Positions 1-43,550 of a stretch of 64,000 nucleotides of DNA are shown here, piece after piece. Position 1 is the stretch's first letter; each line of letters starts with the position of its first letter. The DNA is taken from positions 6,871,213 to 6,935,212 of the forward strand of contig JACAXG010000014.1 in the NCBI GenBank assembly GCA_018881555.1, written 5' to 3'. The stretch is from Amblyornis subalaris. Taxonomy: Eukaryota > Chordata > Aves > Passeriformes > Ptilonorhynchidae. The position numbers and the translations under genes are program-made. A model generated the notes under the pieces. It searched no databases and was not told the origin of the DNA. It worked only from the letters and a program-made list of their open reading frames with translations.

Positions 1-377
1 TGGGGGAAGACAGCCCAGCTTAGCTGGTGTATCCNTGGGAGGTCCTGGCTTTCCTTTCTGAAAGAAGCAGGTGTCCCAAAGACCCGGGCAAGTGAGCCCA
101 GCAGGCTGTGTTCACAGGGTTACTGGATCAGCAGTTGGATTGGTGATTGATCTGAAGTGATTTATGTCATGATTTCACCANTGTTTGTGGCAGAGCTGTC
201 AAATGNTAGGGGCTGATATCAGTGTCTGTAGTGTGGTTTTGTTTGTTCTGTTTTACCACTGTAATTGAAATTTGCGCAGATCTTTGTTGGCATGTGAAGT
301 ACTGATTACTTATACCTTGTATCACAGAGCACATGGCTCAGTATGTGATTGCTTTTGTTTTTCATTTCTGTTTGTAG
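1..377 (+). other. MFN1: MFN1 intron, 3' part
   Basis: This is the tail of the intron before the first visible MFN1 exon. It ends in a T-rich tract and TTTGTAG acceptor at 371-377. No coding exon for the mitofusin N-terminus was found here. An open frame that runs through the intron end into the exon is a read-through artefact. Confidence 0.8.
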
Positions 378-19612
<19,235 letters not shown>

Positions 19613-19888
19613 AATGCCATTGTGAACCTTCCCGGTGCTCCTTTATAGGGCAAAGTAGAAATTTTACAGGTGACATTTCTACTCTCTGGAGTCACTTGAA
19701 ATGATTTATATTTTTAATGTTACTCTGATTACACTTATTGTTGTAAAACTTGGGACTCTGGTGGTGAACCAAACTGAAGAGCTGTGGTACTGAGTGTTAT
19801 GTTTGTTTTGCAGATTTTGGGTTAAAAATTATCTTTAAACACTAAATTCCTTTGGGCACTTGACAATAAAACCCCAAATCCTCACTGG
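19613..19888 (+). other. MFN1: MFN1 3' UTR (short form)
   Basis: About 275 nt of AT-rich sequence between the stop codon and a canonical poly(A) signal. The end point is inferred from the signal. Longer isoforms could use ATTAAA at 20722-20727. Confidence 0.65.
19865..19870 (+). terminator. MFN1: MFN1 poly(A) signal AATAAA
   Basis: A canonical AATAAA, 253 nt after the stop codon, followed by a T/G-rich stretch (CTGGTTTTCATTAGTATG) that could serve as the downstream element. Confidence 0.65.
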
Positions 19889-21197
19889 TTTTCATTAGTA
19901 TGTAGCAGTGGCAAGTCTTGCTTCCTGGCATCCAGGACCTTTAGCAGGGAGAGAGTTTAGCCCAGTCATTGCTGTCTCCTACTTCCAGCTGCTTAGGAAT
20001 TGGCCAGGGATGGATGCAGTTTTCCATGTGGGTGCGATTTTGTTGAAGGGAAGTACAAATTCTGGCATGGGGATAGGACTCCTGACTTGTTGGAGTGTCT
20101 TGGGCAGGGGTTCCTCTTCCTCAAAGGGCAGTGAAAGATGAGGGTGAAGTGCACTGATGAAATGCAGTGGGCTCGAGGCCCCTCTGGCCACCTCATTAAG
20201 CCAAGAGGGCATTGGTTAAGTACAAATGCACCTATTTCTTGCAGTTGATAAAGCAGTGAAATGGTCTTTCGCTTGTGAGTGCAGGGCTAGAACCATGTTC
20301 AGGTGAGCTCAGCACTGCCTCGAGCTCACAGCCAGGCACAGAAGGGTTTGCTGAGAGGGTCCGGACTGGATTGGTGCAGGTTGGGTAGGGAAGCTCAGGG
20401 TGTCTGGAGTGACCTGGAGCTCCTGCTGCTGGATTCAGGGAGCAGGACATGGTGAAATCCCATCCCTCCCTGCCCAGTCCCTCAGATCTGCTGTAGAACA
20501 AGTCGCTGTAGGTCAGACTCCAGGCAGCTGTGCTGGAGTCCTTTACCTTTGCTCACCTCCAGCAGTACAAAGCGTCTTCTTAAAAAAGTTTCTGCTGTTG
20601 CCACCTGCAGTCATTCAACATCTACTTTTTTCTAACTAAACTTTTTTAAATTAACTTATTTTAAAAGAAAAAGCCTTTTCAGAGTATTTATATATTTTTA
20701 TGGCAATGTTAACATGACTAAATTAAATATTCAGCTCTAAGGTATAGGGATTTGCTCTTTTCCAGTAACTAAGGGCTATCTTATGAGGAAATAGATGTAA
20801 GATGAAATGTAAGATGTAAGATGCTAGAGGAGTTAAGGGAAGACAAAGAACAGTTCCACCAGTGTGTTCAGGTGTTTGTTCTGACTGTGCATGGGGAGTC
20901 CTGGGGGTTTGAGGGAAACTGTGACATCTGCCAGTGAGTAACAGCCCAGCCTTGGTGTGGGTGAGGGCACAGCTGTGTATCAGTGCTCTGTTTGTGGAGC
21001 ATTTGTATTGACATTGTATCAAGATAAAACTTTAAATGCATGTGTTCTACAGTTATTTATTAAAAAAAATACTACCCCTGTGCTCTAGTAAGTTCTTTGG
21101 CAGCTCTGTCCCAGGTGAAGACCTGCACATCACTCCCACCCCAGGGACAGCTTCAGGCCAGGGGCTGCTCTAATACAACACTTACAGCTGACCCAGG
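19889..21197. other. Spacer between convergent MFN1 and GNB4 3' ends
   Basis: About 1.3 kb. I see no gene in it. A small GATGTAA-type tandem repeat lies at about 20794-20823 and an ATTAAA at 20722-20727 on the + strand. Open frames are short and unrecognised. The exact limits depend on where each transcript ends. Confidence 0.6.
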
Positions 21198-24100
21198 CTG
21201 GTTAAAAGCACTTGTTTATTGGTTACAATATCAACTCATGGCAACATCTTTCACTGAGCCACTGTACAAATACAAAGAAAAAAGATCCATCGTGGAAAAA
21301 AAAAAGCTATAAACAGAGTTCATAGCAAGTGATTTTTTTGTCACAGGGAAGTCTTTTTACAACAGCACTGTTAAAGAACAAATGGCACAAGTCCCTGGTT
21401 TTTTAATAGCTTAAATAAAAGCTTTAAGACTGTTTCTGAATACATACACAATCCAAAGGCAGTGCAGAATCACTTCATAATTGGTAACATTACCAAAGTT
21501 TACCAAAGTTTTCCAAAGTAGTCAGCAACAAGTAAAAACAAAACAAAACAAGCTGATGAGAGATGCTGGGAACTAAAGGCAAAGTAAAATCAAGCATGTT
21601 TAGAAGCATGTTGCTTTGGACTCCTTTGGATGTAATATGTACTACAAGTGTTCAGATGCTTTTATTTAAAAAAAAAAGAAAAACACAAAGAGAGCACCAT
21701 TGTGTAAGTAAAACAAAGGCTTGAAATACCTAAGACTATTCCACCGAAGTCCATATTAGTTAAAACCTAAACATACTGTGTGGTATAAGAATGTCAGGCA
21801 CATGTAATCTGTTATCAGTTATATCAATTAGTAACACTGTTCACACATTTACCATAACAACACTGCATTAACATTCTGCATGTATTTTACATAACCAGCA
21901 ATTGGATAAAAGGCTCTGGTGCCTCTGAAGTGTAGGAGGAGTGTGACCAGCATGCATGCCAGAGTACTGGATACACAGTGCACCATCAACCCATGCTAAG
22001 TACTTGTACAGGAAATGCTATCTCAAAACCAGTCATTCTGCTACACAACCATTGATACCAACTAGTCCAATTAGCCAATACTCTCACCAACATCTTAAAG
22101 CACAGCACTAAACCTAGTGGAGGTGACAGTGTCCCCAAAGAGGACAGACTACAACTCTTGGAATGTTTTCACAATGTTTTCATTTCACCTTAAAGTAATT
22201 AATGTGAACTTCATCATGGGACGAGCAGTTACACAACTGAAGGAAGGAGTTAACTACTTCCAACCCATGCATTACAGTAAGGACACACTGGGACCTGCTG
22301 CTGCACCAGCTCAGCTTTGCCCGGGCAAGGTCAGGCCCTGTCCTGTGACGGGGAAAAGCCTCTTTACTCCATGTTCCAGTTGGAATGGTACAAATCCTGT
22401 CAATACATTGAGCTATCGGCTCTGCCAGGCACTGCCACGGATCCGCAGTTTAGCACAGCAGAGGACAGCGATGCTTGGAAGGAAAAGGGCTGGAGACAGA
22501 TGGAACCAGGCCACGTTACTGAAGTACACGAGTAAACAGCAGCACGAAGCCGCAGCAGCTTTTTGTGGTTTCCAGAATCTCAACCACTTTCTCCACCCAT
22601 AAACAGCCGTCCGAGGGTACACGGGAACAAGCCCAGGCTGGGCACTTGCCTGAAGGGAGAACTCTCTATTGCAAAGTTAAATCACATTAGAAAATGCTGA
22701 CAAACTCTACCAGAATAAAATAAATCTTGTTACACCAAGCACATGGTTCTGCTTCCTGAGCCATAACCAATTGCCTTTAAAAGAGGCTGGGCAAGAGTTA
22801 CTCTGCCACTGTTTGGCACAATCCTCTTGGTAACTCCATTTCTGAAATGGCACAACTTACTTGAAATTCAGCTAAGGTTATGNTTTGGCAACCAACTTTT
22901 TAAAGCCAGTGAAGATGTGCCCACTAGTGCTGCAAGACCTGCTGCGAGTGAGTTTGCTGTCATGGTGCAGTCAGAAAGCACACAAGCTGCACACCTGGGC
23001 CCATGTCAACTGCAGGCATACAACAGTTTCTTCGAGATTCAAAGCTGGGATAAAACCTTTTAAGTAAAACCTATGAAGGTTTTATTTTATTACCTTCCTT
23101 ATTATTAGGAGCAGTTTGAGCTTTTACCATAAAAGCTGTCTCTGCTTTAGTCGGGGCATTGACCTTGGCAGGTCCCTGACAGCCATTTGAAGAAGGGAAT
23201 GCCACAGCCTGTGCAAGTCATTACGTGGCATCATACAGTACCTGTGGTACTGAAATCTGCAGGCTTGAAAAATAACCCCCAGCCAGGGCAGTAATGGAAC
23301 AGCAAACATCACCCGGGCAGGACCTATCACAGCCTTCCTACAAGTTCCCAAGACGCACCAGATGCTCCTTCCCCCGTTGTGCTCAGGCTTCTCCCAGGTC
23401 TCCTTGTGTGCCGACACAGGAGCCCCTCAGACCTGGGGCACTGCGAGCCCGGGGTGACCGAGGAGCAGAGGCAGGCACAGCTCTGTGATGCCGTTGGACA
23501 CCTCAGCAAGTAGTTGGCATTCCTTAGTATTTACTTTAAAAGCAGCTGAATCCAAGAGACTACAGCCATCNAACAATGACAGTGAAGTTAGCTGCAGTAA
23601 TACCTGTATGAGAGCCACTACCACNGATACAGGTACCTGAACTGTTAAGAAAAGTTATATACAGCTGTAAAATTGGTTTTGGAGTTTCACAAGTAGAAAC
23701 CAGTTTTAATACCAGAATCTAAAAATGGCACCNGTCTTGGCAAAGGTGTTGACTAGGAAATTGGTTCAAAACACACTTCTATGGAAAAAAATTTTTTTAG
23801 AAAAAGAATGTTTTCTTAAAATTCCTTAGTAACAAATTTCCAGAATGATTTACTCAAGGCAGCAGTGAGTTAAAAAAAAATAATCAAGTGCACCACTAAA
23901 AAATAAACTGAGTCTGCAAGATCCCAAAGAGCTGCTCACTTACGAGAGTTANAAGAATTCCACAATAGTTCTGTTAATGCAGACAGATCACAAAGCAAAA
24001 CACTGAGGAATTCCCGTGAGACACAATACAGTGGGATTTTGGTCCTACACCACAGGCTGCTGTTAGGAAATGTTCCTTCTCCAGTATAAGAAGTGCCTTT

Positions 24101-25963
24101 TTCATATTTTAAATGTGAATTTACCGTGATTGACTGGTACATTTATTGGCACCTTCACCATTATAGACATGGCAAGTTTACAGGCACAGTCTGGAAGTAC
24201 TGAAATTTTGGATTAAAAAATATCAGAAACTTGACAAATAGTCATCTCAGCCAGAAATCCATTTGGATACACTACAGGATTCCAGGCCCTTCTCTTACTA
24301 CNTGACCCAGAGACACCCAGACTTCCCATCAGTTCCAAGGAATGATGATTAACATCATCTTCCAACCTGATGATTTAAAATTCATGTTATCTTTAAAATA
24401 AGTCACTTAAGGGAAGCCAATAGACTTAATCCCCCATTCCAAAATAGCCACAAATGTTCAGATTACCAAGGGAACATCCACTGCAGANGCAGACAAGCTG
24501 CCAGGCACCAAAAAGTTAAGCAACCTCCCTGGGCAGTTTCAAATGGGCAGTCACGTGATTTTCCTGTCTCTGCACTCAACTGTACTTGATCAGATTTATA
24601 AGCAACCGACATCAAAATCAGAATCAAATCAGGAAAGGAGCAGAAATGGCTGTTGACAGTGTCAGAGCTGCAGGACAACTGGTACCTAGAAACTCCCATG
24701 GCACAGCCCTCGGTGACTGCAGCAGAACAAGCACATCCTTAAGGTTATCCTGGCAAGTTCTCAGGGGTCACACAGGTGCAGTTAAGTTACACAATTCCTT
24801 TGGTAATTCACACTGCACAGAACTGACAACAAGCACTTTTGGCTGTCGTGTGCTTTGGCAACCCCTGAATCTGGAGGGGAATTAGAGGCAATTAACTGCA
24901 CAGTTAAATCCTCTTTATGAATTTAAGCGAAGTCCTGAATTTCTCAGTTGGTGTGGAACGAGCAAGCTCTGCAGAAACACAGCTCAGGGCTCCCAGCAGC
25001 AGCTGAATCACTGTGTGTGCAGATTAGCTGGAGCTTGTGATGGGCCAAACCCACCCCGTTTGGCCAGAGCTGAGCTGTCCAAAGGGAAAGCACTCGGCCA
25101 CTTGGCTTCTGTGCCCATGGACTGCGAGGAATAACTGATGCAAAAACCTGCAGGAAGGAAGCTAAAACTTCTGGAACTGGATTTATTTTGTTTTCCAATT
25201 ATTTTTGCTGTTGTTGCAAGTCTGCCTGGCGTTAACTCCTTGGTGTTTGGAGGCCATGACTGCCAATGGATGAACCAGGAACCACTGGCTTGAAGAAAGA
25301 ACNCCCCTGATTAGAAATAGGCAAGCAGGTCAAGAAGTGAGTGANTAAGGCGGTAGGTATTAACTGGGAGTCTCCAGGGCCTTTAAAAAAAATTCAAATG
25401 CCTTCCATTATAAAAACACATACATATCATTGGCTTCACTTTATCTACAGTAAATTCACAAAAACACTTAAAACAGCAATCTATTTCACCCACTACAAAA
25501 CTCAGAAGTGACATCTCGGGTTAAAAGCAAAGCTATAAATGTAGTTCCTTAAAAAATGCAAACNTATTTCTTTACATACAGACAAATGTTACATGATTGA
25601 CTGCTATAATGTGTATATTCTGTTATGTACAAATAAAAGTACAGGATTAGCAGACTGAGCACAAGCAAAAACCCTTCAAGGACAATCTAACCAAACCACC
25701 AAAAACAAAAAGACTGGCTCTTAGTTTGTCGGTCACCATGATTATGTGTGCTGGCCCCTTTTAAAAAGTCAGTGATTTCTTCCCCCCTCCCCTATTTCTT
25801 CACTTGATTTTTTTCTAGTTTACAGAAAGCCTTTTTGTGTAATAATCAGTGAATAGAAAAACTTCACCTGCAAATACAAGGTAGAAATGTTATTTCACAG
25901 CTATAGGCTGCAGCATTGATCTCTCCAGATCTCAAATGGAGAATGTACATGTTTGGCTCCCAG
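21198..25963 (-). other. GNB4: Probable long GNB4 3' UTR
   Basis: About 4.8 kb between the GNB4 stop codon and the distal poly(A) signal candidate. It shows no splice-like exon structure and no believable protein. Internal - strand AATAAA signals could give shorter forms. A 10-bp motif (TACCAAAGTT type) repeats three times at 21491-21520. The extent is inferred from poly(A) signals, not from transcript data. Confidence 0.5.
21215..21220 (-). terminator. GNB4: Candidate distal GNB4 poly(A) signal
   Basis: TTTATT on the + strand is AATAAA on the - strand, followed downstream by a GT-containing stretch. A second - strand AATAAA lies at 21061-21056. More proximal ones occur at 23081-23091 and 25182-25187, so several 3' UTR lengths are possible. 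Confidence 0.45.
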
Positions 25964-36544
<10,581 letters not shown>

Positions 36545-39500
36545 CTTCTTCAGCCTCTATTTCTCACACTCCACTGGTGAAGAAAACCTGCCAATAAGAG
36601 GGAGGAGAAATAACCTTCAGTATCTCTTTCGCCTTTTTAAAAAACAAAACAAAAACCCCAAGAACCTGTGTGTGTATATACATATTTATTCTGCTTTTAG
36701 AAAGGCTTCAAAATAGACATTCCCTTTAGTACATCCTGTTAATGAATCTGGCAAGACCTAAATGATTTCAATTCCTGAATTACCACGAAAAGCAGAATTA
36801 AATCTATTTTGAATACAAAAGCAACTGTCAACAGAACCACCCACTGTACTTTAAAAACCTGTTTTGTAGCAGCTCCCTGCTCACCCGCCCAGAAATCTCC
36901 ATCAGTCTGTGCCACAGGATGGCAACAGAGCAAAGGCTGCAGGTTCCCCCAGTATTCAACACTGGGCTCAAGAAGGTTGTGATACAGACANCTTGCACAG
37001 GACATCCAGGACAGACTTGGTTTTAATTAAAGATGAAGTTTTTGAATCCTAGACTACAGCTGAAATAGCAGATTTTCTCCACTTTTTTCTCATATTTTTC
37101 CCAGGCAAGGCACGGTGATATTTTCATTTCAAAAGCACCCACGGTGAGAAGCAATAGCAAAGACCAAACCACTCCTAAAAACATCCTCAAGCTGCCTAAA
37201 GGATTCAAAGCAATCTTAATAAAGAGATCAATTAACAGCAAGACCACATGCAGGCACACTTTCAGGTTACTAATTTTTTTCTCCAATCAGATTTTTGCAT
37301 CCAATTTTTTCAGTGTGTTGAACAAAGTTTCCTCAGATCAATTTTCCTCTTTATCCCCAGCACAGCCAAACACCACTAGAGACCTCTTAAATCTATTCAC
37401 ACACATGGAGACTTCAATATCCTTGCAGTGAAAGCAACATCAGCAAGTAAATTGCTCCCAAACAAGCCAGGCACTTATTTGTAATTTTTTCATGACAGAA
37501 AAAGCACACCAGAAAGGTGATGATGCTGGTCCCATGACATTATCTAAAAAGCCAAAACACTTCTAGCTCATAGAAGAAAGACAAAAGTCAGACTACTACT
37601 CACAAAATGGAAATTGAGGAAGGAAGGAAAAGAAGCGGGAAGAAGAACCTATTCAAAATATTACTCCATGTTTCCTATTTAGTTCGCTGAAAAATGGCCA
37701 AAAAACAGAGGAAAAAAGGTCACAATGTGTCTGGTAAGTTGTAGACCTCTAGGGAAACCCCTTTATTTGGTCTGGCTACTGGTTCTCTGCAGTTCAGTAG
37801 TGATGTGCTCTGAAAAGACTGACTCTGGAAAGCTTTTTTCCACCTATAAAACACAACACTCATAGATTAGGAGTGAGAAGTTTTCGCTCAAAGCAATTTA
37901 CTAATAAGATAATCATCCTTAGGTTAACAGTTTATACAAGTGTTTGAGAGCTACACACAAAGTTTCTTGCTAATTAAGAAAAAAGTATCCTCACTAATTA
38001 TCCATCCACTTTCTTTCAATCTGAACCTCTGTGCTTCCCACATGTACCATTGCAAGTCCATTTCAGAACAAACTCACAAACATGCACAAGTTGGATCATC
38101 TCCAAATCAAAATACACCCTAATCACTAAGAGGGATGGTGACTTAGGTCTAACTGGTATTTCCAGCTATGTGTAAGCAAACTGTGAAGTTCACACCTTCC
38201 CTCCTGAAACTTGTGCTCTGTTCAACCACAAAGATGTTGTAATTCATATGTGAATACTCTGGGAGACTACTCCATTTCCTACCATGTTCCTATTTCAGAA
38301 GCCCAGACTATTTAACATTGCTTAATGCACAGCAGGCATAACAAAATCATCAACACTCGTGGCCAATGTTAAGAATTACGCATCAAAAACATCACTTTAG
38401 GACANGTGTTAATCACATACCTTTATAGGCTATCGAGTTTAATTACAACCTTAATGCCTTTAGTGGGGATACCCCTGTGAAATACAGCCCCATTTTCANT
38501 TCTGACAGTGTCAAATTAACCTTTTCAGCACGATTTTCCTTTTTTATTCTAGAACCTGCTCATAACACAGACAAAGCAATGGTCTCAGAGGTCTGAAGCC
38601 AGCCAGCCATGCTGCCTGACAATGTTCAGTAGTCTTGTGTGCTATTTTTAACAGNAGATAAAGATTCCTAACAGAGAAGTTGATGTATCTCTCATTTTCT
38701 GAGAAGGGAAGTCAGCTTCTGCCCTGTGATGTGCCACACACTTCAGTGCTCTGTAGACAGTCACTTCAAATCCTCACAGAGAATTATTGATCATAAAGAA
38801 AGTGACATTTTTCACAAGTGGAAGCACGCATGGCCAGTCCCAACCACCTCAAGTTAGGGCATTTTTTTACTCATAGGCAAAGCTGTGAGCATGTTAGAGA
38901 ATAAGCTGTAGCACTGCACTGGCATTCAATGGCCATCAATGACCATTCTACACTTCAACCATAAAGTCAATGTTAATTAATGTCACTTGTATCAGCACTG
39001 TTCACCACTAATGCCATTTCTGTGCAAGCTGCACCAGAACCTACACAGCTGTTAAACTTCACAGCTTTAAATCGTGTTACACTTCTCCCAGTCCCTACAT
39101 GGACAAAATCCAGAAGCCTTCTCACCCACCCACATGTCTTTAGTTTAAAAATAATTCTGAAGTGAATAAAAGGACAATGATCTTTCATATTTTCTGAAAG
39201 AAACTGGGTTTTTTAGTAGTGGAGAAGCCCTAGGAGCACCAGCATGTTCTAAATCTGCAAGGCCTTAGCATTACTGCTCAGTAGGAACNTGTCAGAGGTT
39301 CAAGGTTGAGCTATACCTCAATGAGCAGAACGGCCTTCAAGCCAGCACACACTTCCACAAAATCCAGGTTCACTTCAGAACTGGATTACTCCAGCTTCAA
39401 GCATTGAAATTCCTTTCCAGTACGCAGCAGTTGAACAGCGGACTCTGAGATATTCTTAAGCTATGTATAAACACCAGGATACTACAGTAAACAAACTAAG

Positions 39501-42500
39501 TGCAGTTTAACTATTGAATTGAATTGTATCCAACAGGGTTGCACTGCCTGGCAGCAGCTCCCAATGCAAAGGCCTGTGTGTTCAGATCATCACCGACCAT
39601 TAAGTGTTTAGCAGAAGCGGGAGAAAGATGCTTCCATTTGGGATTACTTTCTTTTTTAAGCACTACTTTCATGTGCCCACAGGAAGCTACAGAAATTGAG
39701 TGGGTAGGGAGGAAGTTCTCATGGATGCATTTCCAGATTCACACTCACTCTTCAAGCAGCATCTCTGAACTCCTGTCAAACTCTTGTGGGAACATCTCAC
39801 TGATGTCACCAGACCCACGACAGCAACACAGGAAGATAAGCACAGGCTTGGATGCTTGGAACTCGTGGATGCATCTGTGTCTCTTTTAATACTTCTGATG
39901 CTACAGCGAGATGGTAAAGAAAGGTAGTTATGTGCAAAGACCATCACCCANACTAGATTTACCTGCTGTAATATTGCTCTTAAGCCTATCAGTGAGGTGA
40001 CCAGTGAAGCACAGCAAGAACACAGAGATGCCTGGCAGCANTGGCAGAGCAGAGGCTGCATCGTACAAACCCATCCTCAGTGCAGAGAAGCAGGACATCA
40101 CCACAACCTTGAAGTGTGCTACCAGGCATCAGATAAACAACTTGGGTTTTATCACATTAATTGCTGGGACTGCNTTGGCAGGGCTTACAAGGATTGCCAA
40201 GAACAGAGGTGATTTCTATGTTGCAAGTTTTTCCTCATACAAATTACTGAAAACCTCAGTGGATTCAACACCAGCCCACACCAGGTTACAATGGACACAT
40301 GATGCCTGTTCACTCTCCCCTCCAAGATCAAAATACTAGAGCCAGAAAGGAGTACAGCTTCACAGCCTGGGAAAAAAATCTTTATTCCAAATATTAATTC
40401 CCTCAGTACCCCAGTGTGGTGGTTTCCCTCAGTACCATACTCAGTCAGACACACAGCAAAGCCATCAGCTCTTGCACCTGTATGGGCAGAAAGAGTGAGT
40501 GAGGATTCCTCCTGCCATCTCAGGAGACTGGGGGTAACATGATGTCTACTTTCCTGACTTATTCATATTTTTAATAAATGTTGAGTCTGAAAAAAATATT
40601 CTGAGTTCCCTCAGATGCAGAATACTAGTGGGATCTGCTGTCCAGCATTCAGGGGTAGTACCTCTGATGAAAGATGCCAGATGCTTCCCTTCAAATGCAA
40701 CTCATGATGTGCACGATGTACTATGAACAGTTTCACCTGCAGAGGCCTTGAGGGGAAGAGCACCCTGGAGGGACAAGACAGGGAAGAACTTTTTAATACC
40801 TTTGGTAGCCAAGGGTGTGCCACTGCAGGACACCCAAACCATTAGGGAATGGGGTCAAGGATATGAGGTGCTTCCATCAGAAGCAACAGCACAGGTAAGC
40901 ATTAACTTTGCGTAGCCAGGGAGGCACATCTCTGCCCTCATTTTAGGCTGAACTGCACCTCAGTGCAATTTCTCCTCAGTGGACTTGTACAAGTGAATTT
41001 ACTGATACCAAAATAAAGTGCCTCCCAAGGCAAAATAATTAACTAAGTCAGATTCCACAGCATATCTAGTGCCAAGAAAGCCACTGGCAGGCTTGAGTGC
41101 TCCACAGATAAATTACTCCTTACACTATCCCTGATTCAGTAGCTGCATCATTTGCTAAGAGTTTAATTCTTCATTATACAAGCAGGCAGTGACAAATTAC
41201 CCCAGGTTCTCGTCTCCAAAGTACTCTCACTGCAACCTGTGAACTCAAAACTTTGTGACTGGAAAAACACCCTTTTCTCTGCAAGAATTACTAGAGAAGT
41301 GTAAAATATTCCCCTCCCCACAACAAGGCATTGATATTTTCATGGCAAATAGAGATTACAGGGACTGCAGAAAGAACTGTCAGACTGGATTCTTAAGAGC
41401 TATCAGCCGCAGAGTTATTTAGGTAAGAATTTCGTTTTATATCAAAAAATCAGTCCTTAAGAATTGAAGTGTCTATTTACACGTATCAACCTCAGGTTTT
41501 CAACTCGTATGCAGCAATGTCTCAAAGCGATCAACAGACAGAAGGAGAAAGGAGGTTTCACATAGNTTTCATGTGATCATTCCTACTAGTGATCACACAG
41601 GTGGCTAAACATAAGGAATGCTAACTATAGCACTTCACTAAATATAGGGAAAAGACACCAAGAAATACTCCAGCTCTCTCTAGGGAGATATATTGGTAAC
41701 TCACAGACACCCAAGCTGTGGACACTGGTGTTCTGGCTCTGAAGCTGAGCTCTGCCAGAACACACAGACCAACATTTTATATATTCAGGATGTGAGAAAA
41801 AAGATTTTGATAAAACATTTCTTCATTTAGTGACACTAAACAAGACTTTGGCAGCTTTGCCCACTCATTTATGTCTTCCCAAAGTCATGAATAGAGCAGA
41901 ACAGAAAGAGGTTTTATTTCTTACAGCCTGAAGAAAACGGATTTGACATATTCGAGAACGGTTCAAAATCGACACTCTTGGACATGGTGGACAAAGCCTT
42001 ACATCAAGTGAAATCTCTGCCTGCACAACAGTTATTGAAAGTAAATGCATTACTGCTGTGCTGCAGTTACACATCTTCATATACAGAAAGTATTTCAGGT
42101 GGAATTTTACATTATGTATTTTCTACGGTAGAGCTGTTTGAGAACCACGCACACACTCTTAGCTCTCCACTGAGGACAATGAAACATTTAATTTTACTAT
42201 ACCTTGGCCCTATGTTGCCTTTCCTTTGTTTCTCAGAGACCTTTCCAGCTACCCATTCTTTGTTCTTATAGCTGTACTGCATCAATAAACAAAGACAACA
42301 AAGCAAGGAGCTTTTACACTGGTCAACTAATACTTGAATCCCAGCAGAGTAACGCTGGGATAAGTTGGAATAACAGTGTATAAGAGTTGTAATGGTGCCA
42401 TTGTGTACCTCGCTCTCTTTCCTCTCAAACCTCTTCAGTGCATCTCCCGCCTTCCTTTCTCTTTAATGTATACTTTTGAAGGGTGCACTAACTGCAGAAC

Positions 42501-43477
42501 ATCTTACACANTTCATTTAAGTAAGCGACTAATGGTTATTCCTTTAAAAAGTGGTTACCATGCAGAAAATAAGCCTGGAAATCCTGAATCTTTTCCTTAA
42601 GATTTTCAAGTTTTGATTTTGTCAGAAGGAATAAATTGCCACTCTGATTTCCGATCCCCAGGCAGATGCAAAGGAGAGTTCTCCCATGCTCAGGGCCTCT
42701 GGTCTCCCCAAGAAGAAAACAGGAAGCAGCCTGGGTGTGACCTTGCTCGCTGAGGTCAGTGCTATTGTTGCACTTCTGCACATTTTGGAAGTGTTTTAAA
42801 GTGATATGTCTCCATTATAGCTTTGGTACAAAAACAGGAAATAATCAACCAACGCCTCTCGAGAGGAAGGGTATGAGCAGAACTTATTTGAACACCCATT
42901 TCTGTAGCAGATACCATCCCGAATTTTAAGGGACCGATGAATGTGTATGCTCAAAATTGCATGGACAGCTGGAAAGGGGAGGTCACAAGACAGACTCACA
43001 AGCAAACTACAAATCAGTGGGATTCAAGTCTTGCCTCATCGTGTGCCCACATGCCCTGAGCAGTTACATCAGGAACACAGCCCCACCCACCAACAGGGTG
43101 GCACAAGCAGTTTCAAGACAACAATATCGCTCCTTCCTCCCTTAGCCAAAACACCTCATACCTACACATCATAAGGAACAGAAAATGTGCCATTTTATAC
43201 ACACATAGATACTCAGCTGGTGATTCTAATACGACTTTGAAATAAAGCCTGCCACATCAAAACGCTTCTATTTACCATAATAACTACTTAGAGTTATGAA
43301 CAGAAGTCATCTGAATGAGACGAATATAAAGCTCCGTGTTCACCTTCAGACTTGAGCGCTGTAAACATCACCCTTGGGTGTTTTTCAGCCTCAGAGGGGA
43401 GCAGAGGAAGCGGCAGCTCGAGCACGTCCTGCGGTGCTGCCGCGTCTCGAAGCCGTCGCTCGGCTCACGCAGAGAGC

Positions 43478-43550
43478 GAACCCACAGGGGCTGGGCTGGA
43501 ACTGGGTGATCTTCAAGGTCCCCTTCCAACCCAAACCACCCTATGACTCT
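43478..43550 (+). mobile_element. CR1 LINE 3' end fragment
   Basis: The stretch GGAACTGGGTGATCTTCAAG, then GTCCCCTTCCAACCCAAACC, then a CTATGACTCT end is the hallmark 3' end of avian CR1 LINEs. Only the tail is certain. The CpG-rich 90 bp upstream (43380-43477) may be more of the same element. It is antisense to GNB4 within intron 1. Confidence 0.8.

Noticed and set aside
22117..22602. 161-codon + strand open frame
   Set aside because: It is antisense in the probable GNB4 3' UTR, has no recognisable domain, and overlaps other unrelated frames.
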